64,000 nt of DNA. It comes from Burkholderia sp. NRF60-BP8 (GTDB lineage: Bacteria > Pseudomonadota > Gammaproteobacteria > Burkholderiales > Burkholderiaceae). The stretch covers positions 1,488,001 through 1,552,000 of the forward strand of contig NZ_CP013372.1 in assembly GCF_001522585.2 (NCBI RefSeq), read 5' to 3'. This document shows, piece after piece, positions 9,001-17,113 of the stretch (position 1 is the stretch's first letter; every line of letters begins with the position of its first letter). The notes beneath the pieces are model-generated. The model saw only the letters and a program-made list of their open reading frames with translations, was not told the DNA's origin and did no database searches. The position numbers and the translations under genes were made by a program.

Positions 9001-9662
9001 CGCTTGTCCTCGCTAGGTGGGTCGCCGGCCAGTTGCGCGCGCAGGTTGCGCCGCGCACGGGCGAGCAGGCTTTCCAGCGCATCGACGGTGATGCCCATCA
9101 GGTTGGCCGCGTCCACGTTCGACATTTCCTGATAGTACTGGAGCACCAGCGCTTCCCGCTGCCTCGGCGGCAACGCGGCCAGCGCCTGCCGCACGCGCGC
9201 GTCGCGCGAACGCAGCTCCGCATGCGCGGCCGGCTCCGGTTGCGGGTCGGGCACGTCGGGCAGCGTGTCGACGGGCTCCTCGCGCCGGCCTCGCAACCGG
9301 TCGTAGCACAGGTTCAGCACGACGCGATGCAGCCACGTGTCGAAGCGGGCTTCGCCTTCTCGCCAGCGCGGCGCCTGCTTCCAGATTCGCAGGAACGTCT
9401 CCTGCGCGACATCCTCGGCTTCGTTCCGGTCGCCGAGCATGCGCGTCGCCAACGCGAGCAGCCGCGGCAACTTGCGCGCGACGAGCACGCGTACCGCCGA
9501 CGCATCGCGCGCGCCGACGCGCGCGACGAGTTCCGCGTCCGGATCGCGGTCGCCGCGATCGCTCAACGTCGCCTGCTCCGTCGCGCGCCGCGCGGGCGCC
9601 GCGCTGTCGCGGCAGGAATACCCGCCGTCCGGCTGAAGCTCATCGTCGTGCTCTCCTTGCAT
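8997..9662 (-). CDS. ECF RNA polymerase sigma factor
   Basis: About 221 residues with both ECF regions. Region 2 has LATRMLGDRNEAEDVAQETFLRIW, and region 4 has ALAALPPRQREALVLQYYQEMSN followed by the helix-turn-helix part LMGITVDALESLLARARRNLR. The start is uncertain: 9662 and 9674 are both possible and the frame is open to 9782, with no good ribosome-binding site at any. It is co-transcribed with the two genes downstream. It may drive the repeated promoter found upstream of the DUF1800 operon and of the gene at 10308. I see no copy of that element before the sigma gene itself. Confidence 0.87.
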   Translation of the reverse strand: MQGEHDDELQPDGGYSCRDSAAPARRATEQATLSDRGDRDPDAELVARVGARDASAVRVLVARKLPRLLALATRMLGDRNEAEDVAQETFLRIWKQAPRWREGEARFDTWLHRVVLNLCYDRLRGRREEPVDTLPDVPDPQPEPAAHAELRSRDARVRQALAALPPRQREALVLQYYQEMSNVDAANLMGITVDALESLLARARRNLRAQLAGDPPSEDKR

Positions 9663-9824
9663 GCGTCGGGCCATCGCCGGACGGCGCCATACCGACGCTT
9701 CGTCGACGCCGCGCGCGTCGCACCCGGCATCGCACACGGCGTCGGCCGTGCCGGTTTCATCGACATCCGGTTCGCGCCGCATGTCGATCCTGTCTGCCGG
9801 CCGCGCGACCGTCGGCCGGCGCGT

Positions 9825-9938
9825 TCAATATACGACGACCGGCGCGGGCCGGTAATACACCGGACGGGCCGGCACCACGACGCAGCCGGCCAGCACGATG
9901 GCTGCGAGCGCCAGTATCACGATGGTTCGAAAAGGCAT
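9825..9938 (-). CDS. 37-residue lipoprotein
   Basis: A very short gene reading MPFRTIVILALAAIVLAGC and then a Val/Pro/Tyr-rich tail ending in VVVY. The lipobox VLAGC puts the acylated Cys at 19, leaving only about 19 mature residues. Third codon positions are G/C-rich. It sits between the repeat protein gene and the ECF sigma gene on the same strand. It resembles entericidin-sized small lipoproteins. Its ribosome-binding site is weak, so expression is unproven. Confidence 0.6.
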   Translation of the reverse strand: MPFRTIVILALAAIVLAGCVVVPARPVYYRPAPVVVY

Positions 9939-10008
9939 CGCCACGACTCATGATGTTGCGTGAAAAATCCGCCGTGCCGGCACCGCGCGCCGCGCGCCGG
10001 CGTGCACG

Positions 10009-10308
10009 TCAGGCCCAGTGGCCCGGCACCCAGCGCCAGGTCGGGCCGCGCGCGACCCAGTGTCCGGGCACCCAGTGGTAGCCGACGCGTACGACCTGCC
10101 AGTGGCCCGGAATCCATACGTAGCGGCCCTGCCGCCAGTGCCAGTGCCCCTGATCCCAGACGTAACCCGCACGGGGCGCCGGCATCACTTCGACGCGCGG
10201 CGGCGGCGGCGCGTAAGGCGCGACGATGACGGCCTGCGCGAATACGGCCGACGTCGCGAGTGCAGCCATGCACCCGGCCGCCAATCGCAATAAAACGGAA
10301 AGTTTCAT
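10009..10308 (-). CDS. Exported YxWxxGHW-repeat protein
   Basis: A 99-residue protein. A cleavable signal peptide covers residues 1-25 (ends VFAQA), a Pro-rich stretch follows, and then four or five copies of a tryptophan repeat (YVWDQGHWHW, YVWIPGHWQV, YHWVPGHWVA, WRWVPGHWA). The start at 10308 has a CGGAGTC ribosome-binding site. The family is the same as the small lipoprotein at 5028-5246; here there is no lipobox, so it is probably periplasmic or surface. A promoter-like element at 10355-10390 precedes it, leaving a leader of about 40 bases. Confidence 0.8.
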   Translation of the reverse strand: MKLSVLLRLAAGCMAALATSAVFAQAVIVAPYAPPPPRVEVMPAPRAGYVWDQGHWHWRQGRYVWIPGHWQVVRVGYHWVPGHWVARGPTWRWVPGHWA

Positions 10309-10354
10309 GAAAGACTCCGAAATAACGGGCATCGACCGGAAGCGGTCGTTCATG

Positions 10355-10390
10355 CGTTAAACGGAGCCGGAGGGCGCAATCCGTCGCGGC
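10355..10390 (-). promoter_or_regulatory. Shared ECF-type promoter, copy 2 (YxW-repeat gene)
   Basis: Minus strand GCCGCGACGGATT, 14 bases, then CGTTTAACG. The first block is identical over 13 bases to the element at 7910-7922, and the distance between blocks is the same (23 bases start to start on the plus strand). Both are preceded by a CAAAAA/TTTTT run. The placement suits a promoter for the gene starting at 10308. Confidence 0.6.
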
Positions 10391-10631
10391 GTCGGCAAAA
10401 AAATTTTTGGTGGCCCCACCCTGCTTCGGAGCAAGCCGGAGGCGCGCGACGCGCGATTGCACGGGTCGGCCGCCGCACACACGGGGTTGCGGTACTGTCA
10501 CAACGCGGCAAAACTGCCCTTCGACAATGCATGCGACCGGGATCCCGCTCGTTTCCGGCCCACGCCCCGGCCGTGCTCGCGCATGGCCGCGCGGTTCCAC
10601 GTCTCGCGTCCCCTCAACGAAAACACCGACC

Positions 10632-12317
10632 ATGTCGAACCAGGACACTTTCCCTGACCAGCCGAACGAGCCGGCCGCCTCCGTGTCGCGTCGCGGCTTC
10701 CTGAAACTCGCCGGCGTCTCCGGCCTCGCCACCGCCGCCGGCGGGCTCGCGGCGGCCCGCGCCGCCGCGTCGAATCCGGACGGCACGCCCGAGCAGGTTC
10801 ACCTGACGTGGGGCAACGACCCGACGTCCGAAGTCGTGATCTCGTGGGCGTCGCTCGCCCCGGCCGTCAATCCGCGCGCGCGCATCGTCGCCGACGGCGA
10901 GCCGGCGCGCACCGTGCACGGCGTCCAGCGCCTGTACACCGACGGCCTGAACGGAGAGACGGTGTTCGCCTACCACGCGCGCGTGCACGGGCTGAAGCCG
11001 GATACGCGCTACCGCTACGAGATCACCGCCGACAACGACGGCAATGCCGCGCAGCCGTTCTCCGCGAATTTCTCGACCGCACCGCGCGGCCGGGCGCCGT
11101 TTCGTTTCACGAGCTACGGCGATCTCGCGACGCCGAACGGCGCGTGGGTACTGTCGTCGCCGCAGAGCCGCTTCGCGGTGCAGGCCGTCGAGCAGTTCCA
11201 GCCGCTGTTCCACCTGCTGAACGGCGACCTCTGCTACGCGAACCTGAACCCGGCGCACCAGCCCGACGTGTGGCGCGATTTCGGCAACAACAACCAGACG
11301 TCGGCCGCGAATCGTCCGTGGATGCCATGCCCCGGCAATCACGAGATCGAATTCAACAACGGTCCGCAGGGGCTCGACTCGTACCTCGCACGCTATACGC
11401 TGCCGGAGAACGGCACGCATTTCCCGGGCCGCTGGTACAGCTTCCGCGTGAGCTCCGTGCTGTTCGTGTCGCTCGACGCCGACGATGTCGTGTACCAGGA
11501 CGCCGCCGCGTTCGTCGGCGGCCCTGCGCCGCTCGTCCCGGCCGCGAGCACCGGCCGCCCGCCGATCGAGCCGGGCACGTCGTTCTACGTGCGCGGCTAC
11601 AGCAACGGCGAGCAAACGCGCTGGCTCGAACGCACGCTGCGTCATGCCGCGCATGACGACGACATCGACTGGATCGTCGTGCAGATGCATCAGGACGCGC
11701 TCAGTTCGTCGAAGACGGGCAACGGCTCCGACAAGGGCATTCGCGAAGCGTGGCTGCCGCTGTTCGATCGTTACGGCGTCGATCTCGTGCTGTGCGGCCA
11801 CGATCACGACTACGAGCGCAGCTATCCGGTGCGCGGCTGCAATCATCGCGCGGGCGTCGATGCGAAAACCGGCGAAGTGGTCGAGACGCTGCAGCCGCGC
11901 CCGGTCGGCTCGAACGATCCGAACCGCACGACGTTCGACACGAGCCACGGCACGATCCACCTGATCCTCGGCGGCGGCGGCACCAGCGCACCGCTCGACG
12001 TGTACGGCGAAAACCCGTCGACCGGCTTCGCGCAGGCGAAGGTGTTCACGAAGCCGAACCGGCCGGTGCCCGGCACCGCGCCGAACACGTTCGTGCGCCA
12101 GCCGGCCGATGCGCTCGAGGATGCGATCTGGTCCGCGCGCCGCGATACGGGCACCGGCTACGGGATCGCGGTATTCGACCACGATCCGGGCAAGCCGGGC
12201 GGCCACACGACGATCACGATGCGCTACTACCATGCGCCGGGCGCCGATCAGCATCCGACTGCGCAGTACGAGCTGTTCGAGACGATCGAGCTGAGCAAGA
12301 AGCGGCGCGAACGGTGA
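10632..12317 (+). CDS. Purple-acid-phosphatase-like metallophosphoesterase, Tat-exported
   Basis: A 561-residue periplasmic protein. The Tat signal SRRGFLKLAGVSG lies at residues 19-31. A fibronectin-like N-terminal domain (about 50-155) precedes a calcineurin-type phosphoesterase domain with metal-ligand motifs: YGDLA (about 161), NGDLCYA, GNHE (about 238), MHQD, and GHDHDYER (about 390). This domain order matches purple acid phosphatases, which release phosphate from organic esters. The start at 10632 puts the Tat motif at the usual distance. It is a single gene followed by a strong hairpin at 12323-12356. Confidence 0.87.
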   Translation: MSNQDTFPDQPNEPAASVSRRGFLKLAGVSGLATAAGGLAAARAAASNPDGTPEQVHLTWGNDPTSEVVISWASLAPAVNPRARIVADGEPARTVHGVQRLYTDGLNGETVFAYHARVHGLKPDTRYRYEITADNDGNAAQPFSANFSTAPRGRAPFRFTSYGDLATPNGAWVLSSPQSRFAVQAVEQFQPLFHLLNGDLCYANLNPAHQPDVWRDFGNNNQTSAANRPWMPCPGNHEIEFNNGPQGLDSYLARYTLPENGTHFPGRWYSFRVSSVLFVSLDADDVVYQDAAAFVGGPAPLVPAASTGRPPIEPGTSFYVRGYSNGEQTRWLERTLRHAAHDDDIDWIVVQMHQDALSSSKTGNGSDKGIREAWLPLFDRYGVDLVLCGHDHDYERSYPVRGCNHRAGVDAKTGEVVETLQPRPVGSNDPNRTTFDTSHGTIHLILGGGGTSAPLDVYGENPSTGFAQAKVFTKPNRPVPGTAPNTFVRQPADALEDAIWSARRDTGTGYGIAVFDHDPGKPGGHTTITMRYYHAPGADQHPTAQYELFETIELSKKRRER

Positions 12318-12322
12318 TCGAC

Positions 12323-12356
12323 GCATCGGGCGCTCGCCGCGGCGGGCGCCCGATGC
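12323..12356 (+). terminator. Hairpin after the phosphatase gene
   Basis: Perfect 11-bp arms, GCATCGGGCGC and GCGCCCGATGC, enclose a GC-rich loop 6 bases after the phosphatase stop. No run of T follows, so it may act with Rho or only stabilise the 3' end. Confidence 0.5.
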
Positions 12357-12896
12357 ATTACCGTCGGCGGACGGCAGGCGCGGCGCGAGTTGCACTGCCG
12401 CCTCGCACACAGGTCCATGCGGATGCGTTTCGAATACCGCATTCACACGCCTGCACCTCCTCCTTCGGCCGGCGTATTCCATGCCGTCGCAAATGTGCTG
12501 CGGCAAGCACATCGCGACATCGGCGTCGGTCCATACGAACGACAGCTCGAAATTCGCGATGCGACCGGCGGCCGACCGCCGATCGATCCGTCGGCCGAGG
12601 AACCCGGCTTCCTCCTTGTCATCACGCTCGGCCCGACGCGGAATGCGATGCTCGACGCGATCGGACCCGCGCTGTCGGGATCGGCGCCGCGTGGCGTATC
12701 GACGACGCGTGATCGGCTCGCGCGACCGAATCGATCGTACGCGCCGATCCACCTGCGTCGCTGCAACCGCCGCCCCACCGTAAAATGCGCGTTTCCCGCG
12801 AAATCTTCCCGTTGTCTCACCGTTCGTGATGACGGCACGCGCAGACGGACTCACATCATCCGAAATCGAATGGGCATGTTGAAACAGGCAGCACGC
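12357..12896 (+). other. Gene-free region before the yddG-type gene
   Basis: From about 12414 one frame has protein-like composition for some 90 residues (starts MRMRFEYRIHTPA, later GFLLVITLGP). It has no stop of its own and runs in frame into the exporter gene at 12897. No ribosome-binding site precedes it. It may be a decayed gene or chance; I do not call it a CDS. Confidence 0.4.
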
Positions 12897-13835
12897 ATGA
12901 AACGCAAGAACAAGGCAACGCTCATCGGGCTCGGCGCGGTGCTGTTATGGGCGTCGGTGGTCGCGCTCGTCCGCGGGGTCAGCGAAAGCCTCGGCGCGAC
13001 CGGCGGTGCGGCGATGATCTACACGGTGGCGTCCGTGCTTCTGCTGTTTTCGATCGGCTTCCCCGACCTGAGCCGATTCCCGAAAAACTATCTGCTGTGG
13101 GGCGGGCTGCTGTTCGTGTCGTACGAGCTGTGCCTGGCGTTGTCGATCGGCTACGCGAGCAACGCTCGGCAAGCGATCGAGGTCGCGATGGTCAACTATC
13201 TGTGGCCGAGCCTCACGCTCGTCGCCGCCATCGTGTTCAACAAGCAGCGCGCAAACCTGCTGGTCGTGCCCGGCGTCCTGCTGTCGATGCTCGGCATCTG
13301 CCGGGTGCTCGGCGGCGACCGGGGGCTCGATCCGGCCGGCATGCTGCGCAACGTCGCGGACAATCCGCTCAGCTACGGCCTGGCGTTCTTCGGCGCGCTG
13401 ATCTGGGCCGGCTATTGCACGGTGACCGCACGCATCGCCGACGGCAAGAACGGCGTCACGCCGTTCTTCATGCTGGTCGCCGCGGTGCTCTGGATCAAGT
13501 TCGCGATCGAAGGCGGCGGCATGACGTTCAGTTTTCATGCGATCGTGTACCTCGTGCTCGCGGCGTCGGCGCTCGGCTTCGGCTATGCGGCCTGGAACAC
13601 CGGCATCATGCACGGCAACGTGACGATCATCGTCGGCGCATCGTACTTCACGCCGGTGCTCGCCGCCGCCTTCGCCGCCGCGCGGCTGGATGCGCCGCTG
13701 TCGGCCGAATTCTGGCAAGGCGCGGCGATGGTGTGCGGCGGCTCGATTCTGTGCTGGCTCGCGACGCGCAGGCGGCGTGACGAAGCCGAGCCCGTGCGGA
13801 TCGCCAAGGAAGCCGAGGGCAATTGCCACGGGTGA
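12897..13835 (+). CDS. yddG: Aromatic amino acid exporter, YddG type (DMT/EamA)
   Basis: A 312-residue inner-membrane exporter with ten hydrophobic segments. It follows E. coli YddG closely along its length: KATLIGLGAVLLW at the start, FVSYELCLALSIGYA, QAIEVAMVNYLWPSL, AWNTGIMHGNVTI and GSILCWLATRR at the end. YddG exports Phe, Tyr, Trp and related compounds. The ATG at 12897 matches the family N-terminus; the in-frame ATGs at 12870 and 12876 are less likely. It stands alone, facing a leftward LysE gene. Confidence 0.87.
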   Translation: MKRKNKATLIGLGAVLLWASVVALVRGVSESLGATGGAAMIYTVASVLLLFSIGFPDLSRFPKNYLLWGGLLFVSYELCLALSIGYASNARQAIEVAMVNYLWPSLTLVAAIVFNKQRANLLVVPGVLLSMLGICRVLGGDRGLDPAGMLRNVADNPLSYGLAFFGALIWAGYCTVTARIADGKNGVTPFFMLVAAVLWIKFAIEGGGMTFSFHAIVYLVLAASALGFGYAAWNTGIMHGNVTIIVGASYFTPVLAAAFAAARLDAPLSAEFWQGAAMVCGGSILCWLATRRRRDEAEPVRIAKEAEGNCHG

Positions 13836-13913
13836 CGATGGCCGGCGCCGTCGACGGAAGGCCGGATCGCGGCCGGCCATGCGTCGACGCGTCGACGCGT
13901 CGACCGCCGCGCA

Positions 13914-14561
13914 CTAACGCTGCGATTCCAGCGCAATCCTCACGGCCAGCCCAGCCAGCACCGTCCCCATCAACCAGCGCTGAACCGCCGCCCACAGCGG
14001 CCGCCCTGCAAGAAAACCCGCGATCGATCCGGCCGCGCAGGCAATCAGCGCGTTGACGCTGACGCTCACCGCGATCTGCACGCAGCCGAGCGCCAGCGAT
14101 TGCGCGAGCACGCTGCCGTGCCCCGGCACGACGAACTGCGGCAGCAACGACAGATACATCACCGCGATCTTCGGGTTCGCGAGATTCGTGACGAAGCCCA
14201 TCGCGAACAGCCTCGCGCGGCTGTCGTGCGGCAACTGCCGGACCTGGAACGCGGAGCGCCCGCCCGGCTTCAGCGCCTGCCACGCCAGGTACGCGAGATA
14301 CAGCGCGCCGGCCAGGCGCAGCGCATCGTACGCATACGGCACGGTCATCACCAGCGCGGTGATACCCACTGCCGCGCACACCATGTAGAACACGAATCCC
14401 AGCGCGACGCCGCCGAGCGACACCAGTCCGGCGCGGCGGCCCTGGCAGATCGAGCGCGACACCAGATAGATCATGTTCGGTCCGGGCGTCAGCACCATGC
14501 CGAGCGACACGAGTCCGAACGCAACGAGGGTGGGCAAGGCCGGCACGGCACACTCCTTCAT
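13914..14561 (-). CDS. LysE-family amino acid exporter
   Basis: A 215-residue inner-membrane protein of the LysE/RhtB family with about six hydrophobic segments. The conserved N-terminal motif SLGMVLTPGPNMIYLVSR is at about residues 18-35, and the central GFVTNLANPKIAVMYLSLLPQF segment at about 122-143. The family exports basic or hydroxylated amino acids; the exact substrate cannot be read. It lies 103 bases downstream of a LysR gene on the same strand. Control by that regulator is plausible but not shown. Confidence 0.85.
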   Translation of the reverse strand: MKECAVPALPTLVAFGLVSLGMVLTPGPNMIYLVSRSICQGRRAGLVSLGGVALGFVFYMVCAAVGITALVMTVPYAYDALRLAGALYLAYLAWQALKPGGRSAFQVRQLPHDSRARLFAMGFVTNLANPKIAVMYLSLLPQFVVPGHGSVLAQSLALGCVQIAVSVSVNALIACAAGSIAGFLAGRPLWAAVQRWLMGTVLAGLAVRIALESQR

Positions 14562-14664
14562 GGCAACGACAACGAGGTTCGAGCAATATATTGCATCCTG
14601 TCATGCGTCGGCATGAATAAACTGCAAGCGGCGCATGAGCGCCGTTCATCGTGCGCGCCGGTCG

Positions 14665-15561
14665 CTATCTGCCCTTTTTCGCGCGGGTCCGAATCGCCTT
14701 TTCCGCCTTCGCACGTTGCGCGTCGACGAGCCGCACGAACGCGTCGGTAACCGCGTTGCCGGCGGTATTCCACGCCAATCGCACGGAGCGATGCAGCCGC
14801 GGAGACAGTGCCAGCACGCGGCCGCCGAACGGCGTGTACGTGAGCGTGATGCGCGGCACGATCGATACGCCCATGCCGGCCTCCGCCATCGACAGGATCG
14901 TGCGCATCTCGACCACGTTGAATGCGGCCCGAAGCGGTACGCCGCCGCGCGCGAAGTAATCCGCGATCACCGGCCCGCATCCCGCCTTCGAGAAAATGAA
15001 CGGCACCGCGGCCAACTGCCTGGCCGACACGCTCTTGCGGCCAACGAACCTGTCGTCGGCCGCCACCGCGACGAAATCCTCGTCGAGCAACGGCAGGTTG
15101 TGCGCGAACGTCTTCGTGCCGGCGACCACGCCGACGTCGGCCGTCCCGTCGTCGATCCACCCTTCGACTTCGCTGTCCGTCCCTTCGAGCAGCACCGCCG
15201 ATACGCCGGGGTGCATCTCCTTCAACGCCTCGAGCGCGGGAACGACGAACGCCAGCGATACGCTCGGCAGCGACGCGACCACCAGCTTCCCTTCGAGTTT
15301 GCCGCGCGACAGGCTGAACTGCTGGCGCAGCATCTGTGCTTCCCGCACCACGCTCTGGACATACGGCCACAGGCGTTCGCCGGCCGCCGTCAGGACGACC
15401 GGCTGCCGGTCGCGCCACAGCAGCTTGACCTGCGTGATGTCCTCCAGCTCCGTCAGCGCGTGGCTGATCGCGGATTGACTGCGGCTGAGCCGGTCTGCCG
15501 CGGCCGTCAGCGAACCGAGTTCGACCACGGCGGCCAGCGCCTGCAACTGGGCGAGCGTCAT
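14665..15561 (-). CDS. LysR-family transcription regulator
   Basis: A 298-residue regulator with an N-terminal winged helix (about 3-62, containing LTAAADRLSRSQSAISHALTELE) and a C-terminal periplasmic-binding-protein-like effector domain (about 90-290). The start at 15561 follows an AAGGAAA ribosome-binding site; an ATG 36 bases earlier is in frame but less well placed. It is on the same strand as the LysE exporter gene downstream, not in the usual divergent arrangement. The effector is unknown. Confidence 0.87.
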   Translation of the reverse strand: MTLAQLQALAAVVELGSLTAAADRLSRSQSAISHALTELEDITQVKLLWRDRQPVVLTAAGERLWPYVQSVVREAQMLRQQFSLSRGKLEGKLVVASLPSVSLAFVVPALEALKEMHPGVSAVLLEGTDSEVEGWIDDGTADVGVVAGTKTFAHNLPLLDEDFVAVAADDRFVGRKSVSARQLAAVPFIFSKAGCGPVIADYFARGGVPLRAAFNVVEMRTILSMAEAGMGVSIVPRITLTYTPFGGRVLALSPRLHRSVRLAWNTAGNAVTDAFVRLVDAQRAKAEKAIRTRAKKGR

Positions 15562-15890
15562 CGGGTTTCCTTGTTCGGGGGTTTGCATGTCGCGCATGAA
15601 GCGACCGATCGACTTGAATTATATTGAACCGATGCAACGGTCACGCAGCCGACACGCGTACCTCGCCACGCACGCGGCGGATGCCCCGTGCGCCGCCGGG
15701 GTACGACGGACGATCGAACCGCCGGCATGCTGCGTGCGACCGAGCGCACATGCGTTCTGAAAGCTGCAACGCGTAGTATTCGCAGACCCGGCGTATCGCC
15801 CCCCACCGACGGCACGGACGATACGGGACCGGTTTTGCCGCACGTACGCCGATGTCGACGTCGGCGTTGCCATGTCTACAAAGGCACGAA
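15562..15890. other. Gene-free region upstream of the LysR gene
   Basis: 329 bases without a convincing gene. The AT-rich stretch around 15613-15630 (TTGAATTATATTGAA) lies just upstream of the LysR start and is the likely promoter/operator for it. Confidence 0.45.
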
Positions 15891-15971
15891 ATGGAAACCT
15901 ATGTGTTGCTGGGCTGCGGATTGGGCGTGGGCCTGTTGATCGCGATCTGGGGTATCTGGTCGCTCCGATGA
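15891..15971 (+). CDS. 26-residue single-span membrane peptide
   Basis: A short gene starting METYVLLGCG and continuing as one hydrophobic helix to the basic end WSLR. An AAGG ribosome-binding site lies 5 bases before the ATG. The whole peptide is a potential membrane span, like many small bacterial membrane proteins. No known family is recognised and the evidence is composition plus the ribosome-binding site only. Confidence 0.45.
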   Translation: METYVLLGCGLGVGLLIAIWGIWSLR

Positions 15972-16182
15972 CGCGCGCCGGCCCCGCCCGCGCGCAAGGA
16001 ATCCGTATGGAGACGGACGGAAAGCCGTAGTTGTCCGCGAACCATTCCGGCCCACTTGATTCGCAGTCCGATTCAGTCTGCCGGCGCCTGTGCTCCGCGG
16101 CGCCGGCGCCTCTGCCGCCCGGCGCACGATACCTTCGGCGCCAAGCCCTGCTCCATTCCCGAAGACGGGTTAGACTAGCCGG

Positions 16183-16440
16183 ATGGAACAATGCCGTTAT
16201 TGTCAGAGAATCCGGGACGAATGGGATTGCCATGGCGACGAATGCCGTCGGGCGATCGCCAAGGCGCTGCGCCGGCAGCGCGCGGGCCTGCCGATGGTCC
16301 CCGATCGCATCCGCAACGAGCTGCCGTCCGGCGCGCCGACCCAGCAGGTGATCGCCGTCCTGTCGCGCCAGCGCCTGCGTGCGCGCCGCGGCAACGAGGA
16401 ACGCCGCGAGCGCAAGGAAATCGACGACGACGGGGTCTGA
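16183..16440 (+). CDS. Small hypothetical protein with N-terminal Cys/His cluster
   Basis: An 85-residue basic protein. Cys at positions 4 and 7 (CRYC), then Cys-His near 16-17 and Cys near 21, could bind a metal such as zinc. The rest is Arg-rich and helical, with an acidic end. Codon use is like that of neighbouring genes. I do not recognise a family. It stands alone between two small genes. Confidence 0.55.
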   Translation: MEQCRYCQRIRDEWDCHGDECRRAIAKALRRQRAGLPMVPDRIRNELPSGAPTQQVIAVLSRQRLRARRGNEERRERKEIDDDGV

Positions 16441-16726
16441 GCACCCCTGACGCGATCCCGCCGCGAGACATTCGCCGGCCCTGCGCAGCCGGGTGCGTGC
16501 CCGTGCGCCCGTGCACGACATCCCGCCCTTCACTTTCCCGTTATTGCCTCCCATCCCCGCAATACCGCATGGGGAGGGTACATGTTTGCCTCGAAATTAT
16601 TACTCCCAGCGCAACGATCTTTCACTCAAACTCACGTTTACCCTAGGTGAGCCGGCGCCTACGATGTAATCAACCGCTGACGACATGGTGTCGAACGCGG
16701 AAAGCCAATAAACATCGGAGGTCATC

Positions 16727-17026
16727 ATGAAATCGCTCGTTTCCGCAGTCGCCGCCGCCGTCGCGCTGTCCGCCTCGTTCGGCGCATTCGCGCAAAGCAC
16801 CGTGACCCGCGCCCAAGTGCGCAACGAACTGGTCCAGCTCGAAAACGCCGGTTACAAGCCCAGCCAGTCGAGCCCGTACTACCCGGCCGACATCCAGGCC
16901 GCGCAGGCCCGCGTGCACGGCACCGACAACAGCGGCTTCGGTTCGCAACCGGCCGCGGCCGCCGAGAGCGGCGCACCGGCCGTCCGGGCACAGAACCCGC
17001 GCGACTCGGTCTACTTCGGCCACTAA
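16727..17026 (+). CDS. DUF4148 exported protein
   Basis: A 99-residue protein with a signal peptide cleaved after AFAQ (residue 23), then the DUF4148 core TRAQVRNELVQLENAGYKPS and PYYPADIQAAQARV. It starts 6 bases after a clear GGAGG ribosome-binding site. DUF4148 proteins are abundant, short periplasmic proteins in Burkholderia with no known function. A strong terminator follows 38 bases after the stop, so it is a single-gene unit. Confidence 0.87.
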   Translation: MKSLVSAVAAAVALSASFGAFAQSTVTRAQVRNELVQLENAGYKPSQSSPYYPADIQAAQARVHGTDNSGFGSQPAAAAESGAPAVRAQNPRDSVYFGH

Positions 17027-17064
17027 GCGTGCCGCTGCGCGCCCCGCGCGTGCATCCCGCATCG

Positions 17065-17096
17065 AAGACGAGCCCGTCAAGCGACGGGCTCGTCTT
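17065..17096 (+). terminator. Rho-independent terminator after the DUF4148 gene
   Basis: Arms AAGACGAGCCCGTC and GACGGGCTCGTCTT form a perfect 14-bp stem around a 4-base loop. The stem ends in TT on the right and AA on the left, so it could serve both this gene and the convergent diguanylate cyclase gene. Confidence 0.8.
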
Positions 17097-17113
17097 GCGT
17101 TCCGACGCGCCGT

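Noticed and set aside
9675..9824. A third copy of the shared ECF promoter before the sigma gene itself
   Set aside because: CGTTCAATA near 9822 resembles the -10 block, but the expected ATCCGTCGCGGC partner 23 bases away is absent.
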